From: Cyclospora cayetanensis
Lineage: Eukaryota > Apicomplexa > Conoidasida > Eucoccidiorida > Eimeriidae
Length of the DNA: 64,000 nt
Direction: 5' to 3'
Assembly (NCBI RefSeq): GCF_002999335.1
Contig: NW_020312181.1
Location: 245,012-309,011 of the forward strand
Below the pieces are notes generated by a model. That model was not told where the DNA came from and did no database searches. It saw only the letters and a program-made list of their open reading frames with translations. Below are positions 1 to 11,000 of this stretch, piece by piece. How positions within the stretch are numbered: the stretch's first letter is position 1; every line of letters begins with the position of its first letter. The translations under genes and the position numbers were made by a program.

Positions 1-410
1 GAGCGCCAATTTCGTACAAGGAGATCCAATCGATGCAATGGATTCGGGGAAGCTGAGTTAATGAGCTGAGAATGCTGGGGCTGCGCATGTTTGCAGTCCC
101 TATTCTGCGGTGAGTGTCTCTTCCGCCAGTCTGCCCTTATAGGTGCGCAGCTTTTACCAAGCCGTTCCCTGCACCAAATATAGCGAATTCGCATAACAGA
201 AATGCCACTTTCTACATAATCATGAGTTCGGCAATGCTCTTCCGACTGTTTGCAAAAGTTTCTTCTAAACAGTACCATTCGCTACGGAATGCAACAACGG
301 GTCACACATCGGCCTTACGACACGCCGGTCAACCCCCCAATTAATTGTTGACAAGCTACTCTTCATGAATGAAAACAGCGGATCTGACAAAATAGAGCGC
401 TTTAAGCAAA
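1..410. other. 5' flank with no recognisable gene
   Basis: Only short open frames without codon bias or recognisable motifs. It may hold the promoter and 5' UTR of the LC8 gene that follows; no defined promoter element is visible. Confidence 0.4.
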
Positions 411-680
411 ATGGCAGCCTCGAGGGCCCCAGTTACAGACATTGATCCTGATTCAGATTTGTACCAGGACGCACTCGCACAGGGTGCCATAGCCAGCGCA
501 AGGTTCCAGAAAGAGGAAGACATATCAAGGCACATGAAGAATTTCTTTGATTCCAAATATTCCCCGAATTGGCATTGTGTAGTAGGCAGGGATTTTGCAA
601 ATTGCTCCTCCTGTGAGCAAAAGACGAGCATTTTTTTTTATGTGGGGCAAACCGCCATCCTGTTGTACAAACTTGGGTGA
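411..680 (+). CDS. Dynein light chain, LC8 type
   Basis: An intact intronless 89-residue frame, the usual LC8 length (85-95). LC8 proteins are dimeric hub subunits of cytoplasmic and axonemal dyneins. The family signature is clear in the second half: KYSPNWHCVVGRDF around residues 49-62, then FFYVGQTAILLYKLG at the C-terminus, matching the central WHC-VGR strand and the final YxGQxAxLL-K strand of the fold. The segment between (ANCSSCEQKTS) differs from the usual G-x-x-V-T-H-E-T-K, so this is a divergent LC8 isoform; it carries two extra Cys there. The ATG at 411 gives a start at the normal distance from the core. The bL33 gene begins only 185 bases after the stop on the same strand. Family assignment is firm; the exact isoform is not. 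Confidence 0.93.
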   Translation: MAASRAPVTDIDPDSDLYQDALAQGAIASARFQKEEDISRHMKNFFDSKYSPNWHCVVGRDFANCSSCEQKTSIFFYVGQTAILLYKLG

Positions 681-865
681 TTGAAAGGACCATACGGCTA
701 CTCCTGTTGTCTCAAACCCTAGAGCGGTTTAACATGTTTTGTCTATGGTGAACTCAAAGTTTATTTTCTGGGCCTCAGTGGCTCTTCAATGACGCAGACA
801 CGTCGACAAACGGGGTTCTCGTTGGGTCTAACGCATGGTTGGACAGCTGGGAAGGAGACGCTGAG

Positions 866-1252
866 ATGGGGCGTCGCCTAAGGTGGCTCGCTATTTTACC
901 CATGCTTTCCCTGCTGTGGTGTCCGCTTGCAAACTGCTTCGCCATATACCGCGTTTGCGCATGGAGGACATGCACTGGCGTCCCCGTTCCTCTTCTTCAA
1001 AGAGGAACTGTTGAACAGCTGGAAATCCAGGCCCGTAATCAGATCTGTATGGGAGGCACAGCATCGCTTCTTATGAAGAAAAAGGATCGGCGAAACCTTG
1101 TGGTTTTGGAATGCACGGAAGCGCGAGCAGAGGGCAAGCCTCCATCACGATATACAACGACGAAGAATCGCAAGAACACTCCAGAACCTCTACAACTTCG
1201 TAAGTATAATAAGTTCTTGAGACGGCATACACTCCACAAAGAGCTTAAGTGA
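866..1252 (+). CDS. Apicoplast-type 50S ribosomal protein bL33 with N-terminal targeting leader
   Basis: A 128-residue intronless frame from the ATG at 866. The last ~55 residues are bL33: the LVVLECTEA strand, the [13 protein letters not shown] block, then [20 protein letters not shown]. Ahead of it lie about 70 extra residues starting [19 protein letters not shown], a signal-peptide-like charged then hydrophobic stretch, followed by a basic region. This two-part leader is what nuclear genes for apicoplast proteins carry in apicomplexans. bL33 forms part of the 50S subunit near the E site, so the inferred role is apicoplast translation. Only one Cys of the zinc-binding C+ form is kept, so this is a Cys-minus, zinc-independent version. 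An in-frame TTG at 839 is less likely as the start. Mitochondrial targeting is possible but fits the leader less well. Confidence 0.9.
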   Translation: MGRRLRWLAILPMLSLLWCPLANCFAIYRVCAWRTCTGVPVPLLQRGTVEQLEIQARNQICMGGTASLLMKKKDRRNLVVLECTEARAEGKPPSRYTTTKNRKNTPEPLQLRKYNKFLRRHTLHKELK

Positions 1253-2256
1253 CAAATCACAGAAACACTCTGCCGTCTGCCTATCAGGAAGTCCCAGTGG
1301 AAGCCTTGTTTCTCATTCCCATTATGTACAAGGAGGCATTTGCTTTTCACTGTCCATTACATGGCTTTTTAACGAACTGCCCGGACTGTGAATACGGCCT
1401 GGGGCACTTTTGTCCAATGCCGTGGTCTACTCTACAGGAAAGGACAGGCCTGTTTACTCACACAAAATATGCACAAGCAACCCACCCTTGCGATAAGGTG
1501 CAGATGATCGGCATCCTTTTGCTAAATGAACCAGAATTTTTAAGCAAGCTCGCGTGGCTAGATAGTAGCTGTATTTTGCAGCGACCTTTTAGGATGTTCA
1601 TTATCTTAGAGAAGTGGAAAGGGGGCTGTACTAAGATTATGATGGTATCATATACGCCAGAATTGCTGATTACAACGAAATGCTTTTCAATAAGCGCATT
1701 CGTCTACTTGTAAATGTAGAAAGCAACAAGATCCTTCATGGCCAGTGTATGTGAAATATCTAGTAGCTTTCCAATAGAGAGCGAACTCTAGAATCGTACC
1801 GAAAAGTAGCGAGGAAGAATTTAACTCTCCATGGAGCACAAAGAAGTGAATCGTGCCTACTAGAGCCTTGGTGTAAACAACTGAAATGCACGGTTTACCG
1901 AACCTTTCCATCTAAGCGGACGATGCCGCCATTTAAAAGAGCAGGCAGGGGAAAGCAACTTTCTTTCACCTAAATCAATCATCGCAATATTAGAAATGAT
2001 GTAAGCAAGCACTTATGAAAGGGACTTTGCCGCTCTGGTGTATGTACTGCCCATTGGAGCAGAGTGGTGTGTCGCCACCTCAGGTGTCCAATACATATCA
2101 GTGAAACGCAACGCTCATTTTTGCGTCATACAGGGAGAGGTGCAAAGTGCAAAGGCCGCGAATTCTTATCAGCAAACGAATGCGCGGCATGATTTTATAC
2201 TCAGTAGAAGATGCATTTTTATGCGTCTAATACAGCCATATAAGTAATCGTGAATC
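1253..2256. other. Intergenic stretch, no supported gene
   Basis: About 1 kb with only short open frames. The longest (1249-1713, plus) starts at a non-ATG codon, overlaps the end of bL33 and shows no motif. The region presumably contains the 3' UTR of bL33 and the 5' flank of the BTB gene. Confidence 0.4.
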
Positions 2257-4162
2257 ATGGACTGCAAAGCCGTCTTGACGTCGGAAGGAGTTGTGGAGCC
2301 TCTTTTTCAGCTACTGGTGCATAAGGTGACCATTGAGAAATTCGACTTACTTCGGGATCTGGGTATGGCTCCGTTTCCTACGTTCGCTAATACCTGGATA
2401 AACATAGACTGACACCAGCAAAGAAGAAAGCACTCCCAGACTGCGCCGAGGACTCGGAAGGTAAATGAGAAGGCTGGAGAGAACATTCGCATTTGAGGCC
2501 CTAAGCATACCTTAACAGAGTTTTTTGAGCATGGAACTGTGTTATTTCTGGGCTCCTTTGGTCAGGCAGCGGGACTTGAACTCCAACTTTGGTGAGTCGA
2601 ACTTTCCAACATTGCGTGTCAACCCTTACATTCGGAACCAATTTTTGAGCAGGCTGTGCCCAAATGGTAACAACATTCCCAAATGGCTTTTGAGCTTGAA
2701 GAAAATCTGTCTTAGGCGATAGAGAGGACTGGGATGCCCTCACAATCACAATATCGAATGAAGGTACTTACTATGAAAGCCAACAATCGTACATCTTCAT
2801 CTTCTGGGTTCGTTCAGGCAGCGAAGGTAGTGGAGCTACATGCACATCCTGTGAAATCTAAGCGCCTAAAAGCAAGGACTGACAGATTTACCAGATGTTA
2901 CAAAACTGACACTACTTGACGCTCGGGACGAATACAAGGAAATATCTTCCTGCGAAACAGTAGGAATATGCAGGGCCAAGCGAGGATACGTGCGATTCTT
3001 TTTTAACTGGACGGATCACAACATCCTTCGAGTCAGTTCTATTATTCCACGTCTTCTGGCACGCAGTCTCAGTTCGCCTCAGGTTGGAAGCCGTTTGGTG
3101 CTCAAAGTCGAAATGCGGTTTCTTCGTCGACTTCTACACATAGACGCAGAACCAAATCGGGGCGCGACGACTGGCTCACTCCAATGCGATGTATTCGATT
3201 ATTTATCTGAAAAGTAAGAAAGTTACATTAGGAAAAGCCAGATGCCGGCGTCATTTGGTGCCTTCAGATACTTCAAGATGGCGAATGGTACGGTGCAAGT
3301 CTACCGTAGTGCACAATACGGACGGGTAACGTACGATTAACCGATCCATCTGCAATCAGATCGCGTGCTGGTCCAAGTCGGCTCTCGAAGTACGTTGCCA
3401 CTTAATCCGATCCACAAAAGTTGTGTGTACGTATTGCCAAAACAGAGATGCTATGCAGCAAGGCTCTTCTTTCTTGCCGCTCGCCAGTGTTTGAAAGCAT
3501 GTTTTCTGGTACGGTGAAACGATTTTTCGACTAAAGTACTTGTTATCGACAATCCACTAGGCAGCTTCAAAGAAGCTAATTCGAGCTTCATTGCCTTAAA
3601 GGACATGGACACTGACGTTGCCGCTATCCTCATTGACTGGATACAGGAAGACAGGTTTGCGAAACTTGCGCGCTTAGATACCTCTAGTCTGAAAAATGCA
3701 ACTTCATTTGCAGGCTTCCCGAAACATCAGGTCTCAACTGGAGCAAATGCATGCGAGTGCTGATGGCTGCAGATAAGTTTCAAGTCCACACGCTAGTAAG
3801 CCCAGCCACGGTTCATCCGAGCAACTTCAGAAAATTTTGATGTCTTGCATTCGAAGGTGGATTACTGTATTTGTCATCTTCGTCGCCTCCTTACCCAAGG
3901 CAACGTATCATTCGACGAAATCATTGTGGTTCGGAAGATGTTGCAACAGTGCACAGGATCGAAGATTACTCAACTTGGTAAGTTCCGAACGTTCGCTATA
4001 AATGCAGCTTCATTCATACTTCGAGCAGCTAGGGATTGCGAGGCATATGTTGCTGCACGGGCAGCATGTGATCCGTCAAAGATGTGGAGCATCCTCGATT
4101 TAGAGATGACACATGATCCACTGCTAAAACCATGCAGGAAGGGAAATGCCATAGATATCTGA
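2257..4162 (+). CDS. BTB/POZ-BACK domain protein, multi-exon
   Basis: Several short exons on the plus strand. Exon 1 (2257-2362, MDCKAVLTSEGVVEPLF) joins 2519-2591 in phase. The recognisable part is a BTB fold: 3446-3508 encodes MLCSKALLSCRSPVFESMFS, the strand/helix where BTB proteins read H-x-x-V-L-x-x-R-S-P-V-F-x-x-M-F; 3537-3654 continues with LVIDNPLGSFKEANSSFIAL, then DMDTDVAAILIDWIQ; 3714-3795 gives LNWSKCMRVLMAADKFQVHTL, the final BTB helix; 3857-3977 begins VDYCICHLRRLLTQGNVSF, like a BACK helix, and runs on to the stop at 4162. Phases of these exons agree. Exons between 2592 and 3445 are unresolved (fragments near 2730, 2905, 3240). BTB-BACK proteins often serve as CUL3 adaptors; the N-terminal ~60 residues match no domain I know, so substrate or partner is unknown. 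A 29-base gap at 3978-4006 could be a tiny intron or coding. Confidence 0.68.
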
Positions 4163-4768
4163 GCTCACAAGGCTAAACAAACTAACTTTTGGCGGGCACT
4201 AGTTGGAAGACTGCCACTCAAAAGCTAAATCTTGCTCCTCTTCCTAGCGGAGATTCCCAATTACCTTTAAATTTCTACTCAGTGCAGAAAAGTACACAGC
4301 TAGTTACTTTATGTCGTAGAAATAGCGGATGTAGGTATCTAATTAAAATTTCTACTATGCCTGGGCTGTCTGAAAGCGCCAATAGCCTAGAAGCGCAACA
4401 CTTTTTCACGGTTTCAGCATGCCTATAGGGGGCGTGGGGTCGGCATAAGCCACCAGCTCACAGAGTCAAGTTATTGTAGGTTTATCGCCTTGGTACCAAA
4501 GCAAAACCTACTCCTCAACTAAAGTGTATTAGCATTATACCCGTCCTGATTCCGCGCCAGTACGCACCAGGGAAATTTCGCTACGCAAAATACGTTCCGT
4601 ACAGCCCCTTTCGAAGAGAACCGTAGCGAGTTTTGTCTCTCGGCAGAGGCAAAAGCACTCTTCGGCCCAGGACGGGAGGTGGCGAAAGGCAAATCGGCTT
4701 CACCTGCTAGGCAGATTGTCCTTCCTTCTGTGCTCCCTGAAAGGCAAAAAAGCACCGTGAACAACAAC
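4163..4768. other. Convergent intergenic region
   Basis: Lies between the ends of the BTB gene (plus) and SEC63 (minus), so it should hold both 3' UTRs. No coding-like frame, repeat or RNA motif seen. Confidence 0.4.
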
Positions 4769-7700
4769 CTAAATAACTTCATAAATAGAGCACAACCACT
4801 TAGAGATGCTGGGGGTTGGATCCTGTAACAGAGCTGGCACGATGTAATGGCCGTGTGGCTGGAACTTTGGTGTATTCATACGTACTTCTTGACTCTGCTG
4901 TAGATCAGCAGTTGGAGCTGCTTGTTCACTGCCTTGTCCGGGCTTCTCTGAGGCCGGTTCCTTCGAAGACGCTTGTCCATCGGCATCCGGAGTGGGCTTC
5001 TTTCGCACTACCTTCGGGGCTTCGTCCATGTCGATCTCCTCTTCTTCATCACTGGAATTGATGCAGACGTCCCCTGCAGAATGCCAGTCCATATTCCTAG
5101 ATAGTCAATGAGCACTAATGACTGGTACTAAGCATTAGTGTTACGTTACATGCCTCAGCTGCAAAATATGCATAAATGTGCTACTCCGTGGGGTATGGCG
5201 GATGGACACACCAAGCATCTGCTGAAATAGAGTTGGCTCTTCATCCAGTTTGACATCTTCCGGATGCACAAAAACCTCACGCGGCTTCTCCTCAGGCGTA
5301 TAGGCTGCGCAACCATTCAAGCCACAAGAAGCAAAGCGGTCAGCTGCTATTCTAGCAAGAGCTCTTTAATTTTCGGTGGTATGTCATGCTCGGTATTGCC
5401 ATACCTCTGAAGTCCACGTCGATTGATGCGTCCACACCAGCATAAGAATCGCATAAGGCAACGACCGTCATTGTGTTCTTTCCTGGCCTTCCCACCCTGA
5501 ATTGCAAGTTTTCGCGGACTACTCGCTCCAAATTTCTAGACTTCACGAAGTTGATGAGGCGGCCTGCAAAAAATCAACCACCTCGAAAATGCAGTGGAAG
5601 TGAAGTGTCCCATTTTGAGGACTGGATGCACATTCAACTTATCTGTAAGACAGGAAACATACCTCCCGCGGGGCCGTCTCCCTTTTCTTTCAAAAAAATC
5701 CACCATTCCTCGTATTTAGGCTCGGAAAAGAATGGCGCATGTACTGCTCCAGCAGCCTCTCCTTCCTAAAGCAAGCGGCACATAAAATTGGTCAATCACT
5801 GCGTACTTTGAGAAAACACGCTAATGGTCGTATCCTTGGAAATGAAACCCACGGTCCACTCTACGACCCAACAGAACTTCCGCTGCTGCCGCATCCTCTG
5901 TGGCTCCCACCTTTAAGTTCTTTCGGGTGAGAATGATGCGACAAGTCGCGATGTCGCCAACAACAATGTCAGCTTCGTCATCCACAACGATTTCTGCTTG
6001 AATATCGATGTTTGGAACATGGCTGCTGAAAGCCTGAATGTCCGCCAGCTGCTCAGGCGTCATATCGATGGTGCCTCGCCGTTCATCGCTCTCTTGACGC
6101 AAGAAATCTCCCAACTCACGAATAACATTCTTTCCTCTGACCAGATACGCATAGAAAGCGGCGAAAGTGTGAAGCATCTACCACCGTCACAACATGGTTT
6201 AGTACGGGATACAAGGCCGCAATATCGATCCCACTTCAGGGACCCTTCAGGTTCGTACCGGTGGCAGTGGCGGATGACATCCTCATCAAAGTGCGGGATT
6301 TGCAAAAGTGACTGGGACCTTCCGCTAATAGCTTGAACCAGGCAGCGACGGAATTCTAGAACCGAATCCGCAGTCAGATACCAGTCACTCAAGACAGAGA
6401 CCTCCATCATGCACTGGGTTATTGGCAGCGAATCCCTGCATCCCGACACCACGCATAAGCACAAAATGGTGGTGCACAAGAGAGACCAGATATTCACCAG
6501 CTGACACAATTCCGATACAATCTACTGAAACGCTTAAGCTACCGGCACGTTACCTACTTCAAAAGCTGGTTCAGCTGCTCCCGAAGCCGTTGACTCATCA
6601 AGCCATGCAGTCGCTGCATGTGAGCGTTAACAAGGTAGCAGTTCCTGAACAAAAAGGCGCAAATCGTGCAAAACAGAATCCGTGAATCCTTTTAGATGCT
6701 TGTGCACTCCACAAATGGGTCGCCGTGAGCGTTAGGTGAATGACCTAGACGAACGCAGCACGTGTATCTCCTGGCAAGCACAGGAATACTGCAGATATGA
6801 AGATGTACCTAACAATTACGGGCATTGTGAAAACGCGTTTCTTTGTTTCCACAACGCTATCGCATATCTGTTTCATATCGTTATCGTCTTCGCGTTCAAT
6901 CTTCATTGCGCGGCTCTCTCCGCTGGCGGCGAGAAGCTCAGGCAGGTTCTTGAGGCGAGTACCTTCCGTCATAACGTGTGTAAGGAATTGTACAGATTCA
7001 ACCATAACTCCGTTAGCTGCACAGTCCACATGTATCAAGGAAAGAACGATTTTCATGAACACCTGAAATGGAAAATCCGGCCCAAAACACATTCGGCGGG
7101 CCTTGAAGGTGTTTCACTGCGGCATGCTGTGCAAGCCCATTAGAAAAGCCAGTCACACGCAGGGCGATCGAGAGTAAATTTGTCTTTTTAGTGCTCGTCT
7201 AGGACTTCTGAAAGTATAAAGTGCAAGTATGAGGCCGACAAGGAAGATACTCGCGCCCGCTAGCTCTCACCTACACAACTGAATTCACTGACAGACAGCA
7301 GACTCACGTGCATATTTCTTCTGTCGCTGGTAATAGCAAAGAAAGATCATGGGCAAGACAACCAACAGAAAGAGGAAAAAAAAGCAGAGGACGAAGAGCT
7401 GATTGCCTTCTTCAACCAGAAAACGAGGAAGCCCGACGCCAATTTTCATACCGCCGGGTCCATCAGGGTTTCCGTACTTTTCATAGTTCTTCTTCGCAAC
7501 CTACGCCGCAGGCAGGAGAAACAGACGTACACGTGGGTCACCGTGACAGCGGGAGATTGCATGAAAGTGGAAGCAGAGGCACCACCCCCGTCGTAAGACA
7601 TAACACACAGCCTAGCCCTTTTGAGAAACATGCGCCGCTGACAATAACATTCATTCTATAGTGATTGGGGAAGTTTGTATAATTACCTCGTCAGTAAGTG

Positions 7701-8244
7701 CCTGGTAGGCCTTCGCTATCATTATAAACCGGGCGCCTTGCGTTGGGTCATTCACATTCTTGTCGGGGTGGTACTTGAGAGACATCAGACGGTAGGCCTT
7801 TTTGATTTCTCTCTGAGTAGCTGATGGGCTGACATCTAGAATCTCAAATGGGTCGAACGTCTTTATGCTGTGAACATCTTGCAAGTTGCGGCAAATGAGG
7901 ATGAAGCCAAGCCAGCACAACAACAGGGCCGTTACCTCTATGAGCCGCCCTTTTGTGAGGAAACGGCTGCGTAGAAGAGAAAGCTCCTTGTGGAGTTCTG
8001 CCCGCTGTGCGACGCATGCACTGCACTGGCAGTATCTGAACTTGGAACCCGATGACGACTTTTCTGGGTATTTTCGTCGGTACGCGTTCGACACAGCTAG
8101 ACATTTCCGCAAGAAAAAGAAGGTCCACGGTATCAGGATACAAACAGTTACGCTACATAAGAAGAACATAAACGCATTGTCATCGTAGTCGAGCAAGTTC
8201 TCCCTCTGCTCGTCTTTGGTGAACGTATCCCGAAACTGCGACAT
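4769..8244 (-). CDS. SEC63: SEC63 homologue, ER translocon J-protein
   Basis: Ten exons assemble in phase to 695 residues: 7687-8244, 7308-7500, 6809-7016, 6557-6644, 6259-6413, 5911-6136, 5663-5765, 5405-5563, 5212-5304, 4769-5073, all with GT-AG introns of 99-291 bases. SEC63 works with Sec61/Sec62 and recruits BiP through a lumenal J domain for post-translational import into the ER. The order fits the family: a membrane segment (FFLCSVTVCILIPWTFFFL, near residue 28), a second near residue 100, a J domain with FDPFEILDVS and the HPD motif (YHPDKN), then the NYEKYGNPDGPGG block and a third membrane segment (LFVLCFFFLFLLVVLPMIF). The Sec63/Brl domain follows, with TRLKNLPELLAAS, LLQIPHF, an NIDIQAEIVVDDE stretch and HAPFF..P-x-x-E-x-WW. 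The C-terminus is acidic (SSDEEEEIDMDE) as in other SEC63 proteins. The start is the ATG at 8244. Only the end of the last exon is less certain. Confidence 0.94.
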
Positions 8245-9194
8245 TTTCGCAAGCGCTTGTCGCCCGCTGGCTTCCCAGCAGGGCGGAAATTAAATATTAA
8301 TTGGCTTCTGCTGAAAGAGAGCCTGGTATTGATCAGTTGGCGCTCTGGGCGGCGACAGAAGGGCAAAGTTCAGGGGCTGAGTCATGGGGGATGCTGTGAT
8401 GGTACCTCAATGCCTGTAATTAAGGGAATTCCAGACACTGTTCCAGCCCCATCACGCTCTCCTAATGCAACAGAGACACGAAATCAACCAAAAGAAGCAA
8501 CAGCGCGAGTGTTTATTCCAAGGTCCAGAAGCCGCAGTGCACAAGACAGCCGCCAGGCCCAACGTTGTCCGTGCATGTATTTTGGCCAGTAGAAAGTCCC
8601 TGGGACAAAAATAGAAAATACATCAGTATATGTTGCATGTTCTACTGACTACAATAGCCAATTGATGCTAACTGTCTAAGGACAGTGTAGAATTCAACCC
8701 TACCCGATCACTTCTTATGGTTGTCTTTCTCAGCTGCTGCTCCGCCGTTCGCTTACTACGGAGGGTGAATTCGCCACAACATCCTAATAGAGAATAATAT
8801 TCCGATCTAAAATATCAAAGGCTCATCCCGCATCATGGACGCGTTTTAATATGCCGCGAATTCTATCTGCGCGCGCGTACACGTCCACCAGCATTTTCAT
8901 GGTCTACTCCTGTTAGGAGATCCTCCGATGGAATTTGCCGTGGCGCTCACGTTTTTTAAACTTTGACTTCTATTATAGTGACCCCATATAATGCTTTTGT
9001 CCGCCTCTAGCTTGGAGAGATCATGCAGAGCAAGAACTCTGTGGAAGAGGAGCAAATTCAGATGACCGAAACAGTACTAGGAAATGCCGTGAAATATAAC
9101 GCTCTATCTGAGGTCTAAGTAGGGCGGCACTTCACTTAAGTCTCAACGAAAATCAGGAGAAAGGCATTAGGTGTTTCATAAAAGGACTCACGCC
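8245..9194. other. 5' flank of SEC63, no supported gene
   Basis: Short open frames only. The first ~100 bases upstream of the SEC63 ATG should contain its 5' UTR and promoter. No repeat or RNA motif recognised. Confidence 0.35.
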
Positions 9195-9490
9195 TTCTCC
9201 AGGCCCCGACCCTCAGGGCTACCAGTGCGAGGGGCGAGGGACACATAGGATGTGCGGAGCTGTACCCTCGAAGCACCCCGAGCATTTAAATCCAGTTTCA
9301 TATAGCATCGCACACGCAGGCAACAGAACATCTTCTTGTACCGAGCTAACAGTCCACCACACTAAGGCAGGTACACGAATAGACGCGCCAGATAGTTAAT
9401 TCTTGACCTATGCTCAGTTAAATGAACTGATCTGGTAGAATGTGCTCTGGTATAACTTAATCCCCTGAAGTATCCACGCCGGTGATGCAA
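9195..9490 (-). repeat. LTR-like relic of the local Ty3/gypsy family (possible solo LTR)
   Basis: Reads as a diverged copy of 19930-20230. Shared blocks include a GGGA-AC-TAGG-ATG start, CTTCTTGTA followed by CGAGC-A, and GACGAACAGACGAGCCA-like sequence (here AATAGACGCGCCA). Its reverse complement also matches 59560-59640 (TTCGAG-GT-, then TGAGGGTCGG). No element coding sequence adjoins it within several kilobases, which suggests a solo LTR or a remnant. Edges are approximate. Confidence 0.5.
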
Positions 9491-11000
9491 AATAAATTTA
9501 TTCTATGATGTGGAATCTGATCAGCCCGTTTTAGCAGAGACTACATTGAAGCAAACTTTTACTCGTCATCGACTGCACACTTCGCCAAATGCAGGTAACA
9601 ATTACAAGGAAGTCAGCAGCTCCATATGTTCGCTGCAAATTATCAGCGGCCGGGAACCCAGTCAGCAAGCATGTGCTACCCTAGAACGTTCGTAAACCTT
9701 TTTAGTGGCACCAAAGGTAGAAATTGTGCAGCACAGCGGGATGTTCCAGTAGTCAAAAACGGCAAGGTGCCACACTTCAAACTTTCATTCGCCTTCACAA
9801 CTACACTCTACACCTTATTCCTAATACTGAACACCTTAAGTCAGCAGCTTCTCGTCCTATGTGGGTGAACTTATGCAAAAGCTAGTGCATTTCATGGGCG
9901 GTCCCTGCGCTCCCTGGCTTCATCTCGTCCTCGTCCAACACAAACTGCTTCTTTCCAGTCTCTCTGGCGATGTTCTACTCCGTAAGGGCCGAAAAGTGCG
10001 ACTGGGCCCCCTATACGTGACGACGATAATGCAACACCTTAAACCGCCCACGCCGTTAGGAGCCCCGGTGATGCCATTAAAGGCGAGGATGCCCGGCATA
10101 TCCTAGATTCCTCTAGTTGTTTGCAGCACGCCTTGGGGAAGGCTTACAGAAGAGTGGCAGTATAATGAGGAGATAGCACTGCGAAGTGAGAATTTTTCGA
10201 GTAGACTGCTCCGGGCCGGCGCCCTTCAGCACTTTGCAGTCCGTTGTTGTTACAGACGGTATTTTGGCATGCTCCGCTTCTTTTAGCACTCCTTTGTTGA
10301 CAATTCGTCTTGGGATGGGGCACTGAAGAATACATTGCTGATCTCCTCGATTTATGGTGTGATATGCCTTACATACGCAGGTCGAAGGCCAAACGGACCT
10401 GGCATTCCATTTGCTTCACGTGCGAGACCACGTGTGCAGGGCCAAAAAACACGGTGGTCTGGCGACAGAGGCAACATCCTTTTGTTTCCTTTTTGTATTA
10501 TAAAAACGTGAGTACTGACATGAACTCAAAGACAATGCTGTGAATCCTGGCCTTAGCACGACGTCGCTCACAAAGGGCTGGCCCGATGACCTGCCCCAGA
10601 AGATCAGAAACAAACCAAATTCACTCGAGCAAAAGTGAGTTTCTTAGCCCCTCCCCTGTAGCTGTACATCGGGGGAGCAGCGACAAAATAAATGCGTGCC
10701 TGTTCGTAGCAGACAGCGCCTATGCTCAGGTCTCTAGTGCTGTTCTGCCGTCCTGCAAAAGCTTTACTGCCACTACTGAAGCAGCAGTGCCACTGCCAGA
10801 GTCAAGGCGACCGAAACACCCGGGCAAAAGGACCAGAGGGAGGCAGCAGATGGCTCTTTGCTCGTTACACATAATGGCGGGGTTGGCACAAACTCCATCT
10901 TCCCATCACGCTCCTGGCACATTACTGTATGGTGCCCATACATTGAAAAGCCGGGATTGCATGCATAAGTAACTGTGTCGCCCTGTACAACAAGACCGCA
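9491..11000. other. Intergenic stretch, no supported gene
   Basis: Several open frames of 60-130 codons on both strands, none with recognisable motifs, convincing splice partners or composition like the neighbouring genes. May hold further decayed retroelement sequence. Confidence 0.35.

Noticed and set aside
700..725. AAACCCT telomere-type heptamer
   Set aside because: A single copy, not an array; expected by chance in a window this size.
1249..1713. 154-codon plus-strand frame after bL33
   Set aside because: Starts at GTG, overlaps the bL33 stop, and lacks motifs or coding bias.
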